NCBI GenBank assembly: GCA_947631405.1
Contig: CANRLC010000002.1
Coordinates: 52,083-116,082, forward strand
Reading direction: 5' to 3'
DNA length: 64,000 nucleotides
From: an uncultured Clostridia bacterium
GTDB taxonomy: Bacteria; Bacillota; Clostridia; Christensenellales; Aristaeellaceae
Shown here: piece by piece, positions 50,303 to 57,953 of the stretch
Position numbering within the stretch: position 1 is the stretch's first letter
Layout of the letters: each line of letters begins with the position of its first letter
Made by a program: the position numbers and the translations under genes
The notes under the pieces: model-generated
The model's input: only the letters and a program-made list of their open reading frames with translations
What the model was told of the DNA's origin: nothing
The model's database searches: none

Positions 50303-50448
50303 GCCGCCGGAAGCGGCGGCTTCACCCTGAGCCTTTTCCCCCGGCGGGGAAAAGACGCCCCTGTTCTTTTAGTGGTTGATTGGTTATTGAATCGGATCAA
50401 AACGGACTTCGATGCTTTTCGTCAAGCTGAGCCGCTGGAAGCGGCGGT
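50303..50448 (+). repeat. Duplicated hairpin flanking a CTTTTCCCC element (locus C)
   Basis: The 18-nt hairpin GCCGCCGGAAGCGGCGGC after the asp23 stop (50303-50320) recurs with two changes at 50431-50448. Between them lies CTTTTCCCC-CGGC-GGGGAAAAG (50333-50354) and, just before copy 2, GTCAAGCTGA. Layout equals loci A and B, although neither copy has a T run here, so it may be an older, decayed member. Confidence 0.6.
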
Positions 50449-50481
50449 TGACCGATGGATCAAAAGCAAGGGGGAATACAT

Positions 50482-51330
50482 GTGAAACATCCCGTGAGAG
50501 ACAGGCTGCTCATCCTGCTCATGGCGCTCGTGATGCTGCTCGGCGCCGCAGGCTTTGCGGGCCTCGCGTCCGGCACGCTGAACCTCGCCGCGCAGGAGGC
50601 GGGCTTTTCCGGCGGCATGCTCAATCTGCCGCTCGTTCAGCATCTGACCAGCTGGGCCGAGGGGAGCATGTCGTGGCCGATGCGCGCGGCGCTGATCGTC
50701 GCCGCCGTGGTGCTGCTGGCGCTGTGCGTGCTGCTCATCGGCGTGCTGCTGCCCAGCCGCCGCAAGCGCTCGAGCAACTACGCCGTGCAGCATAACGAGA
50801 ACGGCATGGTGCGCATCTCGCTCAAGGCCATTGACGCCCTCGTGCAGAAGTGCCTCAATCAGCACGCCGAACTCAAGGTCGTCACCTCGTCCCTGTACAG
50901 CGACGAGGAGAGCGTGCGCGTGGACGTACACATCACGCTGCAATCGGACATCAGCATGCCGCTGGCGATCTCCGCGCTGCAAAAGCAGATCAAGAAGTAT
51001 CTGGAGGCCTGCTCCGGCGTCTCGGTGAAGGAGGTGCGCGTGTTCGTGGACGGCACGACGCCCGCCACCGAGGAGACGGCGCGCTCGCCCTACGCGATCC
51101 CGGCGACGCTTCTGGGGCTGGAGCCGGACGCGCTGCCCAGCGGCGCGCAGCAGGCGGAACAGGGCGAGCAGGACATGCCCGCCGAAGCGCCCGCGCCGCA
51201 GATCGCTTTCACGCAGAGCGAACCGGAGGCGGCGAACGACGAGACTGCCGAGCCTCAGAAGACTGACGAGGCGTTCGAGCCTGACGGCGAAACCGCGGCG
51301 GACGGCGCGGACAAGGAGGAGTGGGCATGA
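50482..51330 (+). CDS. amaP: Alkaline shock response membrane anchor protein AmaP
   Basis: 282 residues. Two N-terminal membrane helices ('LLILLMALVMLLGAAGFAGLA', 'ALIVAAVVLLALCVLLIGVLL'), then an Asp23-like domain (about 100-190, 'MVRISLKAIDALVQKCLNQHAELKVVTSSLYSDEESVRVDVHITLQSDISMPLAISALQKQIKKYLEACSGV'), and an acidic disordered C-terminal tail of about 90 residues like that of the Asp23 protein. Holds Asp23 at the membrane in Gram-positive bacteria. GTG 50482; ATGA overlap with the next gene. Confidence 0.88.
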   Translation: MKHPVRDRLLILLMALVMLLGAAGFAGLASGTLNLAAQEAGFSGGMLNLPLVQHLTSWAEGSMSWPMRAALIVAAVVLLALCVLLIGVLLPSRRKRSSNYAVQHNENGMVRISLKAIDALVQKCLNQHAELKVVTSSLYSDEESVRVDVHITLQSDISMPLAISALQKQIKKYLEACSGVSVKEVRVFVDGTTPATEETARSPYAIPATLLGLEPDALPSGAQQAEQGEQDMPAEAPAPQIAFTQSEPEAANDETAEPQKTDEAFEPDGETAADGADKEEWA

Positions 51331-51569
51331 CGGATTTGCGCGGCTTCATCTCCCAGATGTTTACGCCCGGCACCGCGCCCTGCACGATCTTCGGCATCGC
51401 GGTCGGCCTGATCTTCGCGGTGCTGTGCCTGACGATCGGCGTGGTCAAGGCGCTGGTGATCGGCCTGTTCTGTCTGGCGGGCGCGTTCATCGGCGGCGTG
51501 AAGGATAAAAAGGCGTTCCTGCGGGGCGTCGTCTCCTTCTTCAGCCGCGACGAGGATCGCTACGAATAA
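51327..51569 (+). CDS. DUF2273 small membrane protein
   Basis: 80 residues. Two helices ('CTIFGIAVGLIFAVLCLTIGVVKALVIGLFCLAGAFIGGV') and a basic end, the usual companion of AmaP and Asp23. Start ATG in an ATGA overlap with amaP; AAGGAGG 7 nt upstream. Role not known. Confidence 0.88.
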   Translation: MTDLRGFISQMFTPGTAPCTIFGIAVGLIFAVLCLTIGVVKALVIGLFCLAGAFIGGVKDKKAFLRGVVSFFSRDEDRYE

Positions 51570-51593
51570 GCGATAGGACGGAGTAACAAAGGA

Positions 51594-51998
51594 ATGACAC
51601 GGCCTTTAGCGCGCGAGGCTGCGATGCAGCTCGTGTTTGAACAGCTCTTCGGCGGCGAGGGCGCGCCGGAGACGCTCGTGGAACTGACCGATTACAAGCC
51701 CGAGGAGGAAGACCGCCTCTACATCGAGTCGGTCGCCGGGGGCGTGCGCGAGCATGCGCGGGAGATCGACGAGACGATCGCCCCGTGCCTGCGCGGATGG
51801 ACGCTCGACCGCCTCTCCCGCGTCGATCTGGCGATCCTGCGCCTGTCCGTATACGAGATGCGCTACGCGGGCCTCGCGGCGGGCGTGTCCATCACCGAGG
51901 CGCTGCGCCTTGCGCGCAAATTCTCGGCGGAGGAGTCCTGCCCGTTCATCAACGGGGTGCTGGGCACGATCAGCCGCGCGCAGGCGGCGCAGGCATGA
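51594..51998 (+). CDS. nusB: Transcription antitermination factor NusB
   Basis: 134 residues. 'REAAMQLVFEQLFG' and 'PFINGVLGTISR' with 'DRLSRVDLAILRLSVYEMRY' are the NusB signatures. With NusE it helps rRNA transcription. Opens the run of genes nusB-folD-xseA-xseB-ispA. Its TGA overlaps the next ATG. Confidence 0.93.
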   Translation: MTRPLAREAAMQLVFEQLFGGEGAPETLVELTDYKPEEEDRLYIESVAGGVREHAREIDETIAPCLRGWTLDRLSRVDLAILRLSVYEMRYAGLAAGVSITEALRLARKFSAEESCPFINGVLGTISRAQAAQA

Positions 51999-52972
51999 GG
52001 GCCGTCCTCGGGCTGGACACGAGCTGCTACACCACCTCGGCGGCGCTCGTCGAGGCGGAGAGCGGGGCGGTGTTGTCCTCCTCGCGCAGGCTGCTTTCGG
52101 TTGACGCCGGGGAGCGCGGCCTGCGCCAGTCGGACGGGCTGTTTCAGCATGTGAAGCGCCTGCCCGAGCGCGTGGAGGAGGCGCTGCGCGCCGCGCCGCA
52201 GGCGGAGATCGTCGCGGTCAGCGCGAGCGTTCGCCCGCGCCCGGCACAGGATTCGTACATGCCCGTCTTCAGGGCGGGCGAGAGTTTGGCGCGCGCAGCG
52301 GCGGCATTGTTGCGCGCGCCGTTTTTTCCCGTCAGCCATCAGGAGGGGCACGTTCGCGCGGCGACGCTGGATTCCGGCATCGACCTTGCGCGAGCGTTTC
52401 TGGCGCTGCATCTCTCCGGCGGCACGACGGAGGTGCTGCTCTGCCGCGGCGGCGCGCTGACGCTCTTGGGCGGCACGCTCGACTTGCACGCGGGCCAGCT
52501 GATCGACCGCGTCGGCGTGGCGCTGGGGCTGCCGTTCCCCGCAGGGCCGGAATTGGAGCGTCTGGCGCTGCGGGGAAACGCGCGCGGGCGCATCGGCGCG
52601 TCGGTCAGGGAAATAAGCTGCAACCTCGCCGGCGCGGAAAACAAGGCGCGGAGCTGGATAGAGACGCGCGAGCTGCCGCCGGAGGACGTCGCCGCGGAGA
52701 TCTTCGATCTGATCGCGCGCACGGTGCTGCGCCTGATCGCCGCGGCGTGTGCGCAGACGGGCTGCGATCAGGCGCTGCTGGCGGGCGGCGTGGCGTCCTC
52801 GGCGCTGCTGCGCGAGATGCTTTTGCGGCGCGCGCGCAAACAGGGATTGCCCTGCGCGCTGCATTTTGCCCGGCCCGAGCTGTCGGGGGATAACGCGGTC
52901 GGCGTGGCGCTGCTGGGCGCGGACGCGCTGCGCGCAAAGGAAAGGGAGAGCGAGACATGTCAGCGATCATGA
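51995..52972 (+). CDS. Kae1-like domain protein (TsaD paralogue)
   Basis: 325 residues. ASKHA-type core as in TsaD/Kae1: '[16 protein letters not shown]', metal-binding HxxxH in '[10 protein letters not shown]', '[12 protein letters not shown]', '[18 protein letters not shown]' and '[15 protein letters not shown]'. The motif spacing and gene order (next to nusB and folD) fit the clostridial paralogue and not the canonical TsaD of t6A synthesis. Function unproven. ATGA overlap with nusB and 16-nt overlap with folD. Confidence 0.85.
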   Translation: MRAVLGLDTSCYTTSAALVEAESGAVLSSSRRLLSVDAGERGLRQSDGLFQHVKRLPERVEEALRAAPQAEIVAVSASVRPRPAQDSYMPVFRAGESLARAAAALLRAPFFPVSHQEGHVRAATLDSGIDLARAFLALHLSGGTTEVLLCRGGALTLLGGTLDLHAGQLIDRVGVALGLPFPAGPELERLALRGNARGRIGASVREISCNLAGAENKARSWIETRELPPEDVAAEIFDLIARTVLRLIAAACAQTGCDQALLAGGVASSALLREMLLRRARKQGLPCALHFARPELSGDNAVGVALLGADALRAKERESETCQRS

Positions 52973-53802
52973 TCGACGGAAAGCGCGTCGCCGCCGAAAC
53001 GCGCGCGCGCGCGGCGGAGGAGGCGGCGCAGCTGATCCGTCGGGGCGTGACGCCGCATCTGGCGGTGGTGCTGGCGGGCGACAACCCCGCCAGCCAGACG
53101 TATGTGCGCAACAAGGAGCGCGCCTGCCATGAGGCGGGGTTCCGCTCCACGATCCTGCGCCTGCCCGCCGACTGCACGCAGGCGGAGCTGGAGGAGGCCG
53201 TGCTGCGGCTGAACGCGGACGCGTCCGTACACGGCATCCTCGTGCAGCTGCCCTTGCCCGCGGGACTGGACGCCGCGCGCGTGCTGGCGCTCATCGACCC
53301 GGACAAGGACGTGGACGGCTTCCACGCGGTCAACGCGGGCAGGCTGGCGACCGGGCAGCCGGGCTTCGTGCCCTGCACGCCGCTGGGCGTGATCGCGCTG
53401 CTGGACGCCTATCAGATCCCCATCGCGGGCAGCCGCGCCGTGGTGATCGGCCGCAGCAACATCGTCGGCAAGCCGATGGCGCGATTGCTGCTCGCGCGCG
53501 ACGCGACGGTGACGATGTGCCACTCCGGCACGCGCGATCTGGCGAGCGTAACGCGCGAGGCGGACATCCTGATCGCCGCCGTCGGCCGGCCCGGCTTCGT
53601 GACACCGGAGATGGTGAAGCCCGGCGCGGCGGTGATCGACGTGGGCATCAGCCGCACGGAAAGCGGCCTCGCGGGCGACGTGGCCCCGCAGGTCGCGCAG
53701 GTCGCGGGCTATTTGACCCCGGTGCCCGGCGGCGTCGGGCCGATGACCGTGGCCATGCTGCTGCACAACACCCTGCAGGCCGCGCGGCGTCTGGCGCTAT
53801 GA
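52957..53802 (+). CDS. folD: Bifunctional methylenetetrahydrofolate dehydrogenase/cyclohydrolase
   Basis: 281 residues. Interconverts 5,10-methylene- and 10-formyl-tetrahydrofolate. '[37 protein letters not shown]' and '[31 protein letters not shown]' are the FolD signatures; '[20 protein letters not shown]' closes it. ATGA overlap with xseA. Confidence 0.96.
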   Translation: MSAIMIDGKRVAAETRARAAEEAAQLIRRGVTPHLAVVLAGDNPASQTYVRNKERACHEAGFRSTILRLPADCTQAELEEAVLRLNADASVHGILVQLPLPAGLDAARVLALIDPDKDVDGFHAVNAGRLATGQPGFVPCTPLGVIALLDAYQIPIAGSRAVVIGRSNIVGKPMARLLLARDATVTMCHSGTRDLASVTREADILIAAVGRPGFVTPEMVKPGAAVIDVGISRTESGLAGDVAPQVAQVAGYLTPVPGGVGPMTVAMLLHNTLQAARRLAL

Positions 53803-55019
53803 GCGCGCTCACGCTGAGCGTCTCCCAGCTCAACGAGTATGTGCGCAGGCTCCTCCAGCTCGACCCGACGCTGGGCGATCTCGTGCTGACGGGGGAGATC
53901 AGCAACCTGAAGTGGCATCAGTCCGGCACGCTGTTCTTCCGGATGAAGGACGAGCAGGCCGCGATCTCCTGCGTGATGCTCGCGCAGGACGCGGCGTGCC
54001 TGCGCGCGGAGCCGTTTGAGGGCATGCGCGCGCGGGTGAGCGGAGGCGTCGGCCTGTACGCGCGCGGCGGGCAGTATCAGTTCTACGCGCGCGACATTCG
54101 CGCAGACGGCGTCGGCGTGCTCTACGAGCGGCTGACGCGCCTTCGCGAGGCGCTCTCGCGCGAGGGGCTGTTCGATCCGGAGCGCAAGCGGCCCCTGACG
54201 CGCGTGCCGCGCACGGTGGGCGTCGTCACCTCGCCGACGGGGGCGGTGCTCCACGACATATTGAATGTTTCGCTGCGGCGCGATCCAAAGACGCGGCTGC
54301 TGCTCTGCCCGGCGCGGGTACAGGGCGCGGGCGCGGCGCAGGAGATCGTCCGCGCGCTGCATACCTTGGAGGCCGTGCCGGAGGTGGACGTCATCCTCCT
54401 CGCGCGCGGCGGCGGCTCGATGGAAGACCTGTGGACGTTTAACGAGGAGGAGGTCGTGCGCGCGGTCGCCGTGTGCAAAAAGCCCGTCGTCAGCGCGGTC
54501 GGCCACGAGACGGACGTGACGCTGTGCGACCTCGCCGCGGACTTGCGCGCGCCGACGCCCTCGGCCGCGGCGGAGTGTACCGTGCCCCTGCGCGCGGAGC
54601 TTGAGGACGAGCTGCGCGCGGCCCGGCGGGCGCTCTGCGACGCGCTGCGCGCGCGGCTTCAGGCGGAGCGCTCGGCGCTGTCCGCGCTGCGGCTGCGCAT
54701 GGCGGCGCTCTCGCCTGCGCGGCGGCTCGCCCTCGAGCGGGAAAGGCTTGCTCGCGCGCGCGAACGGCTGCGCGCGGCGGCGCAGGGCAGGCTGCAAAGG
54801 GAAGAGGCGCGCCTGCGCGCATCCCGTCAGGCGCTCGCGATGCTCAGCCCCTACGGCGTGCTCGCGCGCGGCTACGCCATCGTGCTGCGCGAGGGACGCG
54901 CGGTGCCCTCCAGCGCCGCGCTGCGCGCCGGGGACGGCGTGACGCTGCGCTTTTCGGACGGCGAAGCGCACGCGCTTGTGGAGGAGACCAAGCCGCACGA
55001 AGGGGAGGAACGCACATGA
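53799..55019 (+). CDS. xseA: Exodeoxyribonuclease VII large subunit
   Basis: 406 residues. N-terminal OB fold ('[47 protein letters not shown]'), catalytic domain with '[16 protein letters not shown]', '[64 protein letters not shown]', then a long coiled coil. Degrades single-stranded DNA with XseB. ATGA couples it to folD and to xseB. Confidence 0.96.
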   Translation: MSALTLSVSQLNEYVRRLLQLDPTLGDLVLTGEISNLKWHQSGTLFFRMKDEQAAISCVMLAQDAACLRAEPFEGMRARVSGGVGLYARGGQYQFYARDIRADGVGVLYERLTRLREALSREGLFDPERKRPLTRVPRTVGVVTSPTGAVLHDILNVSLRRDPKTRLLLCPARVQGAGAAQEIVRALHTLEAVPEVDVILLARGGGSMEDLWTFNEEEVVRAVAVCKKPVVSAVGHETDVTLCDLAADLRAPTPSAAAECTVPLRAELEDELRAARRALCDALRARLQAERSALSALRLRMAALSPARRLALERERLARARERLRAAAQGRLQREEARLRASRQALAMLSPYGVLARGYAIVLREGRAVPSSAALRAGDGVTLRFSDGEAHALVEETKPHEGEERT

Positions 55020-55246
55020 CCGCGAAGAAGAAGGCCCGCCGCACCTACGAAGAGGGCGTGCGGGCGCTGGAAGAGATGATCGGCAAGCTGGAGGACGGCG
55101 CGCTGCCGCTCGACGAGGCGATCGCCGCCTACGAGGCGGGCGTCGCGTTGGCGGACGAGCTGGACGCCGAGCTGCGCGAGCACGGCAGGCGCATCGAGCA
55201 GATCGACCCGCAGACGGGCGAGGTGTCGCCCCTCGAGGAGGCGTGA
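55016..55246 (+). CDS. xseB: Exodeoxyribonuclease VII small subunit
   Basis: 76 residues, family length. 'TYEEGVRALEEMIGKLEDGALPLDEAIAAYEAGVALADELDAEL' is the XseB helical hairpin. ATGA overlap with xseA; GGAGG precedes. Confidence 0.94.
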   Translation: MTAKKKARRTYEEGVRALEEMIGKLEDGALPLDEAIAAYEAGVALADELDAELREHGRRIEQIDPQTGEVSPLEEA

Positions 55247-55248
55247 GC

Positions 55249-56160
55249 ATGGATTACGAGCGCGAGTACCGCCGCTACGTCGGCCTCGTCGAGGAGACGA
55301 TCGAGCGGCTCCTGCCGCAGACGCAGGAGGCGTGCCCGGCGGACGGAGGCATCCCCAAGCTGCTGTGCGAGAGCATGCGCTACAGCCTGTTGGCGGGCGG
55401 CAAGCGCGTGCGCCCGGTGCTGCTGCTCGCCGCGTGCGAGGCGCTGGGCGGCGCGCTCGAGGAGGCGCTCGTCCCCGCCGCGGCGCTGGAGATGATCCAC
55501 ACCTATTCGCTCATCCACGACGATCTGCCCGGCATGGACGACGACGACCTGCGCCGCGGCCGGCCGACGAACCATAAGGTTTATGGCGTGGGGCAGGCGA
55601 TTCTGGCCGGGGACGGCCTGCTCAACTTCGCCTACGAGCGCCTGCTGCAAAACGCGCTGGCATATCCCCAAAACCTCGCGGGGCATGTCCATGCGGCGGA
55701 GGCGATCGCCACGCGCGCGGGCGTGACGGGCATGATCGCCGGGCAATGCCTCGACCTGCTCGCCGAGCGCATGGAGCCGGATGAAAGCCTGCTTCGCTAT
55801 ATCCACGCGCACAAGACCGCCGACCTGCTCACCGCGCCGCTGCTGGCGGCGGCGCACATCGCGGGCGCGGGCGAGGCGGCCTTCGCCGCGTTGACGGAGT
55901 TCGGCGCGTGCGTCGGCCTCGCCTTCCAGATCGACGACGACCTGCTGGACGTACAGGGCGACGCCGCGCTCATGGGCAAGCAGACCGGGATGGACGCGCA
56001 GCGGGGCAAGATGACGTGGCCGTCGCTCGTGGGCGTGGAGGAAGCGCGCGCGTCTTCGTCAAGGCTCTGGGATCGCGCGATCGCGTCGCTCTCGCCTTTG
56101 GGCGAGCGGGCGTGGTTCCTCACGGAATTCGCGCAGAAGCTGCGCGTGCGCACGCACTGA
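55249..56160 (+). CDS. ispA: Polyprenyl (farnesyl/geranylgeranyl) diphosphate synthase
   Basis: 303 residues. Adds isopentenyl diphosphate to allylic diphosphates. First Asp-rich motif 'LIHDDLPGMDDDDLRRGRPTNH' (DDxxD with a DDDD extension), 'KTADLL', 'FQIDDDLLDVQGD' second motif, 'GKRVRPVLL'. dxs lies downstream, so both serve the isoprenoid pathway. RBS GAGGAGG, 7 nt before ATG. Confidence 0.93.
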   Translation: MDYEREYRRYVGLVEETIERLLPQTQEACPADGGIPKLLCESMRYSLLAGGKRVRPVLLLAACEALGGALEEALVPAAALEMIHTYSLIHDDLPGMDDDDLRRGRPTNHKVYGVGQAILAGDGLLNFAYERLLQNALAYPQNLAGHVHAAEAIATRAGVTGMIAGQCLDLLAERMEPDESLLRYIHAHKTADLLTAPLLAAAHIAGAGEAAFAALTEFGACVGLAFQIDDDLLDVQGDAALMGKQTGMDAQRGKMTWPSLVGVEEARASSSRLWDRAIASLSPLGERAWFLTEFAQKLRVRTH

Positions 56161-56193
56161 CGCCTGCCAAAGAAACGATCGGAGGGGAACACT

Positions 56194-56640
56194 ATGGACG
56201 TCATCAGGCAGATCGCGGGCAACCGCGCCATCGCCGCCGCCGTGATCGCGTGGGCGGTCGCGCAGGCGGTCAAGGTGCTGCTAACGCTGGCGATCAGCAA
56301 GCGCTTCGACAGCTCGCGCGTGCTCGGCTCCGGCGGCATGCCCAGCTCCCATTCCTCGACGGTCTGCGCGCTGGTGACCGTGATCGGTCTGCAGGAGGGG
56401 CTGTCTTCGCCGATCTTCGCGCTGGCGTTCTGCTTGGCCGGGGTCGTCATGTACGACGCGGCGGGCGTGCGCCGCTCCACCGGGCGAAACGCCGCCGTCA
56501 TCAACCGCCTGATCGAGGACTTGGGCAAGGACGGCTTCACCTTCACCGAGGAGCGCTTAAAGGAGCTGGTCGGCCACACGCCCATTCAGGTGTTGGCCGG
56601 GGCGCTGCTTGGCATTCTCATCGGCACGCTGCTCGCCTGA
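56194..56640 (+). CDS. Divergent PAP2-family membrane protein (DUF212)
   Basis: 148 residues. 'KRFDSSRVLGSGGMPSSHSSTVCALVTVIGLQEG' has the PSSH motif of PAP2-like proteins, followed by 'MYDAAGVRRSTGRNAAVINRLIEDL' and a C-terminal helix. Three to four membrane segments. Common in Firmicutes next to ispA; biochemical role unknown. Confidence 0.9.
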   Translation: MDVIRQIAGNRAIAAAVIAWAVAQAVKVLLTLAISKRFDSSRVLGSGGMPSSHSSTVCALVTVIGLQEGLSSPIFALAFCLAGVVMYDAAGVRRSTGRNAAVINRLIEDLGKDGFTFTEERLKELVGHTPIQVLAGALLGILIGTLLA

Positions 56641-56660
56641 CGCGCGCCTCTTGACAGGCA

Positions 56661-56669
56661 TGGTATAAT
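56661..56669 (+). promoter_or_regulatory. Extended -10 element ahead of the OLE RNA
   Basis: TGGTATAAT. A TTGACA at 56651-56656 lies only 7 nt upstream of the -10, too close to serve as its -35. Confidence 0.65.
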
Positions 56670-56675
56670 GGCTCT

Positions 56676-57295
56676 AGGTGGTGCAGTATTCTAGTCAGCG
56701 AAGTTCCATCTGAAGGCGGGGCTAAAAATCCGTTAAAGGGCATATCGATGAAGTTTCTGGTGCTGGCTGCTGACGCCCAGTCGGGGGTTGGCGCTGGAAG
56801 TAAGAATTATGGGCGCCCGTCAATGGCATGGCGGGGACGACCCATCTTTCGTGGAGGCATGACGCCTTGCGCGTCATGAAAACCTGCATGGCGGTCCCAA
56901 GCTGCCTGCAGCGTAGCCTGCCTTGAGCGGTTGTGGTGGATCGCGGAACAACGCGCGGCGACCAAAGGCTCACGGAAGCCGCGGCGATCGCCGGGTGAAA
57001 CCACGGCTGCAAAAGAGGCTAGGATGGTTCCAAGCTGCCGAGGAAAGCTCCTAGACTGTCGAATGGATATGGCAGAGATTACAGTGTGGTCTGAGTGGTA
57101 ATTCGGTCCCGCGCGCGGAGACGGCGCGGCGTTCGCTTTCAAGGGAAACCGCTTCTATGGCGACAGGAAGTAGCGGGCGGGGAAATCCTACCGGACCTAT
57201 GCCGCAAGGTTTATTTGCCGTATCACCACCTTTCTTGATCTTGTTGCGCGCGCCCCTGCGGCGCGGCGTTCGCCCACGCATCCGTGGGCTTTTTT
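56676..57295 (+). ncRNA. ole: OLE RNA (ornate large extremophilic RNA)
   Basis: About 620 nt without a coding frame, running from the predicted start to an intrinsic terminator. OLE RNAs are about 600 nt long and lie in Firmicutes between ispA-type genes and dxs, directly before the gene of the membrane protein OapA; exactly this arrangement (ispA, DUF212, RNA, OapA-like gene, dxs, tlyA, argR, recN) is present. The sequence holds many short paired arms and highly structured purine-rich junctions. The class assignment is made from size, position and partner; the consensus itself could not be scored by eye. It is known to bind OapA at the membrane and support stress tolerance. Confidence 0.85.
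57272..57295 (+). terminator. Terminator at the 3' end of the OLE RNA
   Basis: GCCCACG-CATC-CGTGGGC stem followed by TTTTTT. Confidence 0.88.
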
Positions 57296-57327
57296 GAAAT
57301 GGGACGGCGTGAGTGAGGGAAAACGCA

Positions 57328-57942
57328 TTGAGCAAAAAGGAAAGGGACAGGCAGGATCATCAGCGCTGGGTGCTGACGGTGGTCTTGCTGTCCTTCGCGC
57401 TATCGGTGGCGATGTCGCTGCTGACGAGCCTGTTCGTCGAGTCCGCCGGGCTGCTCGTGGCGCTGCTGACCTTGATCGTGCTGGTGATGATCGGCATCGT
57501 CACCGACGCCGTCGGCACCGCCGTCACCTCCGCCAGCGAGCAGCCGTTCATCGCGATGGCCTCCAAGCGCATCCCCGGCGCGCGGCAGGCGCTGCGGCTG
57601 GTGCGCCGGGCGGAGCGGGTCTCCAGCGTGCTCAACGACGTCGTGGGCGACATCGTGGGCATCGTGGCCGGCTCGGCCGGCTCGGTGATCGCGGCGTATC
57701 TGGGCGCGGCGTTCGGCCTGCGCGTGATGTTCGCCTCGCTGATGACCACGGCGTTTACCTCCGCCTTCATGATCGGCGGCAAGGCCTACGGCAAGGGCAT
57801 CGCCATACGGCACAGCGAGAAGATCGTCCTCTTCGTGGGCCGGGCGATGGCGCCCTTCACGGGCGGGACGGGCGCGCCGAAGCGCGGCGCAGGAAAGCGC
57901 GCCCGCGGCGGCGAGGCGCCCCACAACAGACGCAATCCGTAG
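57328..57942 (+). CDS. oapA: OLE-associated membrane protein OapA
   Basis: 204 residues. Four to five membrane helices ('WVLTVVLLSFALSVAMSLLTSLFVESAGLLVALLTLIVLVMIGIVTDAVGTAVTSA', 'VLNDVVGDIVGIVAGSAGSVIAAYLGAAFG', 'VMFASLMTTAFTSAFMIGGKAYGKGIAI') and a basic C-terminal tail ('KRGAGKRARGG') fit for RNA contact. The position directly after the OLE RNA identifies it. TTG 57328 has GAGGGA 8 nt upstream; GTG 57313 would run over that site. It lies behind the OLE terminator, so expression may depend on read-through. Confidence 0.85.
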   Translation: MSKKERDRQDHQRWVLTVVLLSFALSVAMSLLTSLFVESAGLLVALLTLIVLVMIGIVTDAVGTAVTSASEQPFIAMASKRIPGARQALRLVRRAERVSSVLNDVVGDIVGIVAGSAGSVIAAYLGAAFGLRVMFASLMTTAFTSAFMIGGKAYGKGIAIRHSEKIVLFVGRAMAPFTGGTGAPKRGAGKRARGGEAPHNRRNP

Positions 57943-57953
57943 GGAGGAATACC

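Noticed and set aside
56651-56669. TTGACA as -35 of the OLE RNA promoter
   Set aside because: Only 7 nt separate it from TATAAT; 16-18 nt are needed. The TG-extended -10 is used as the evidence instead.
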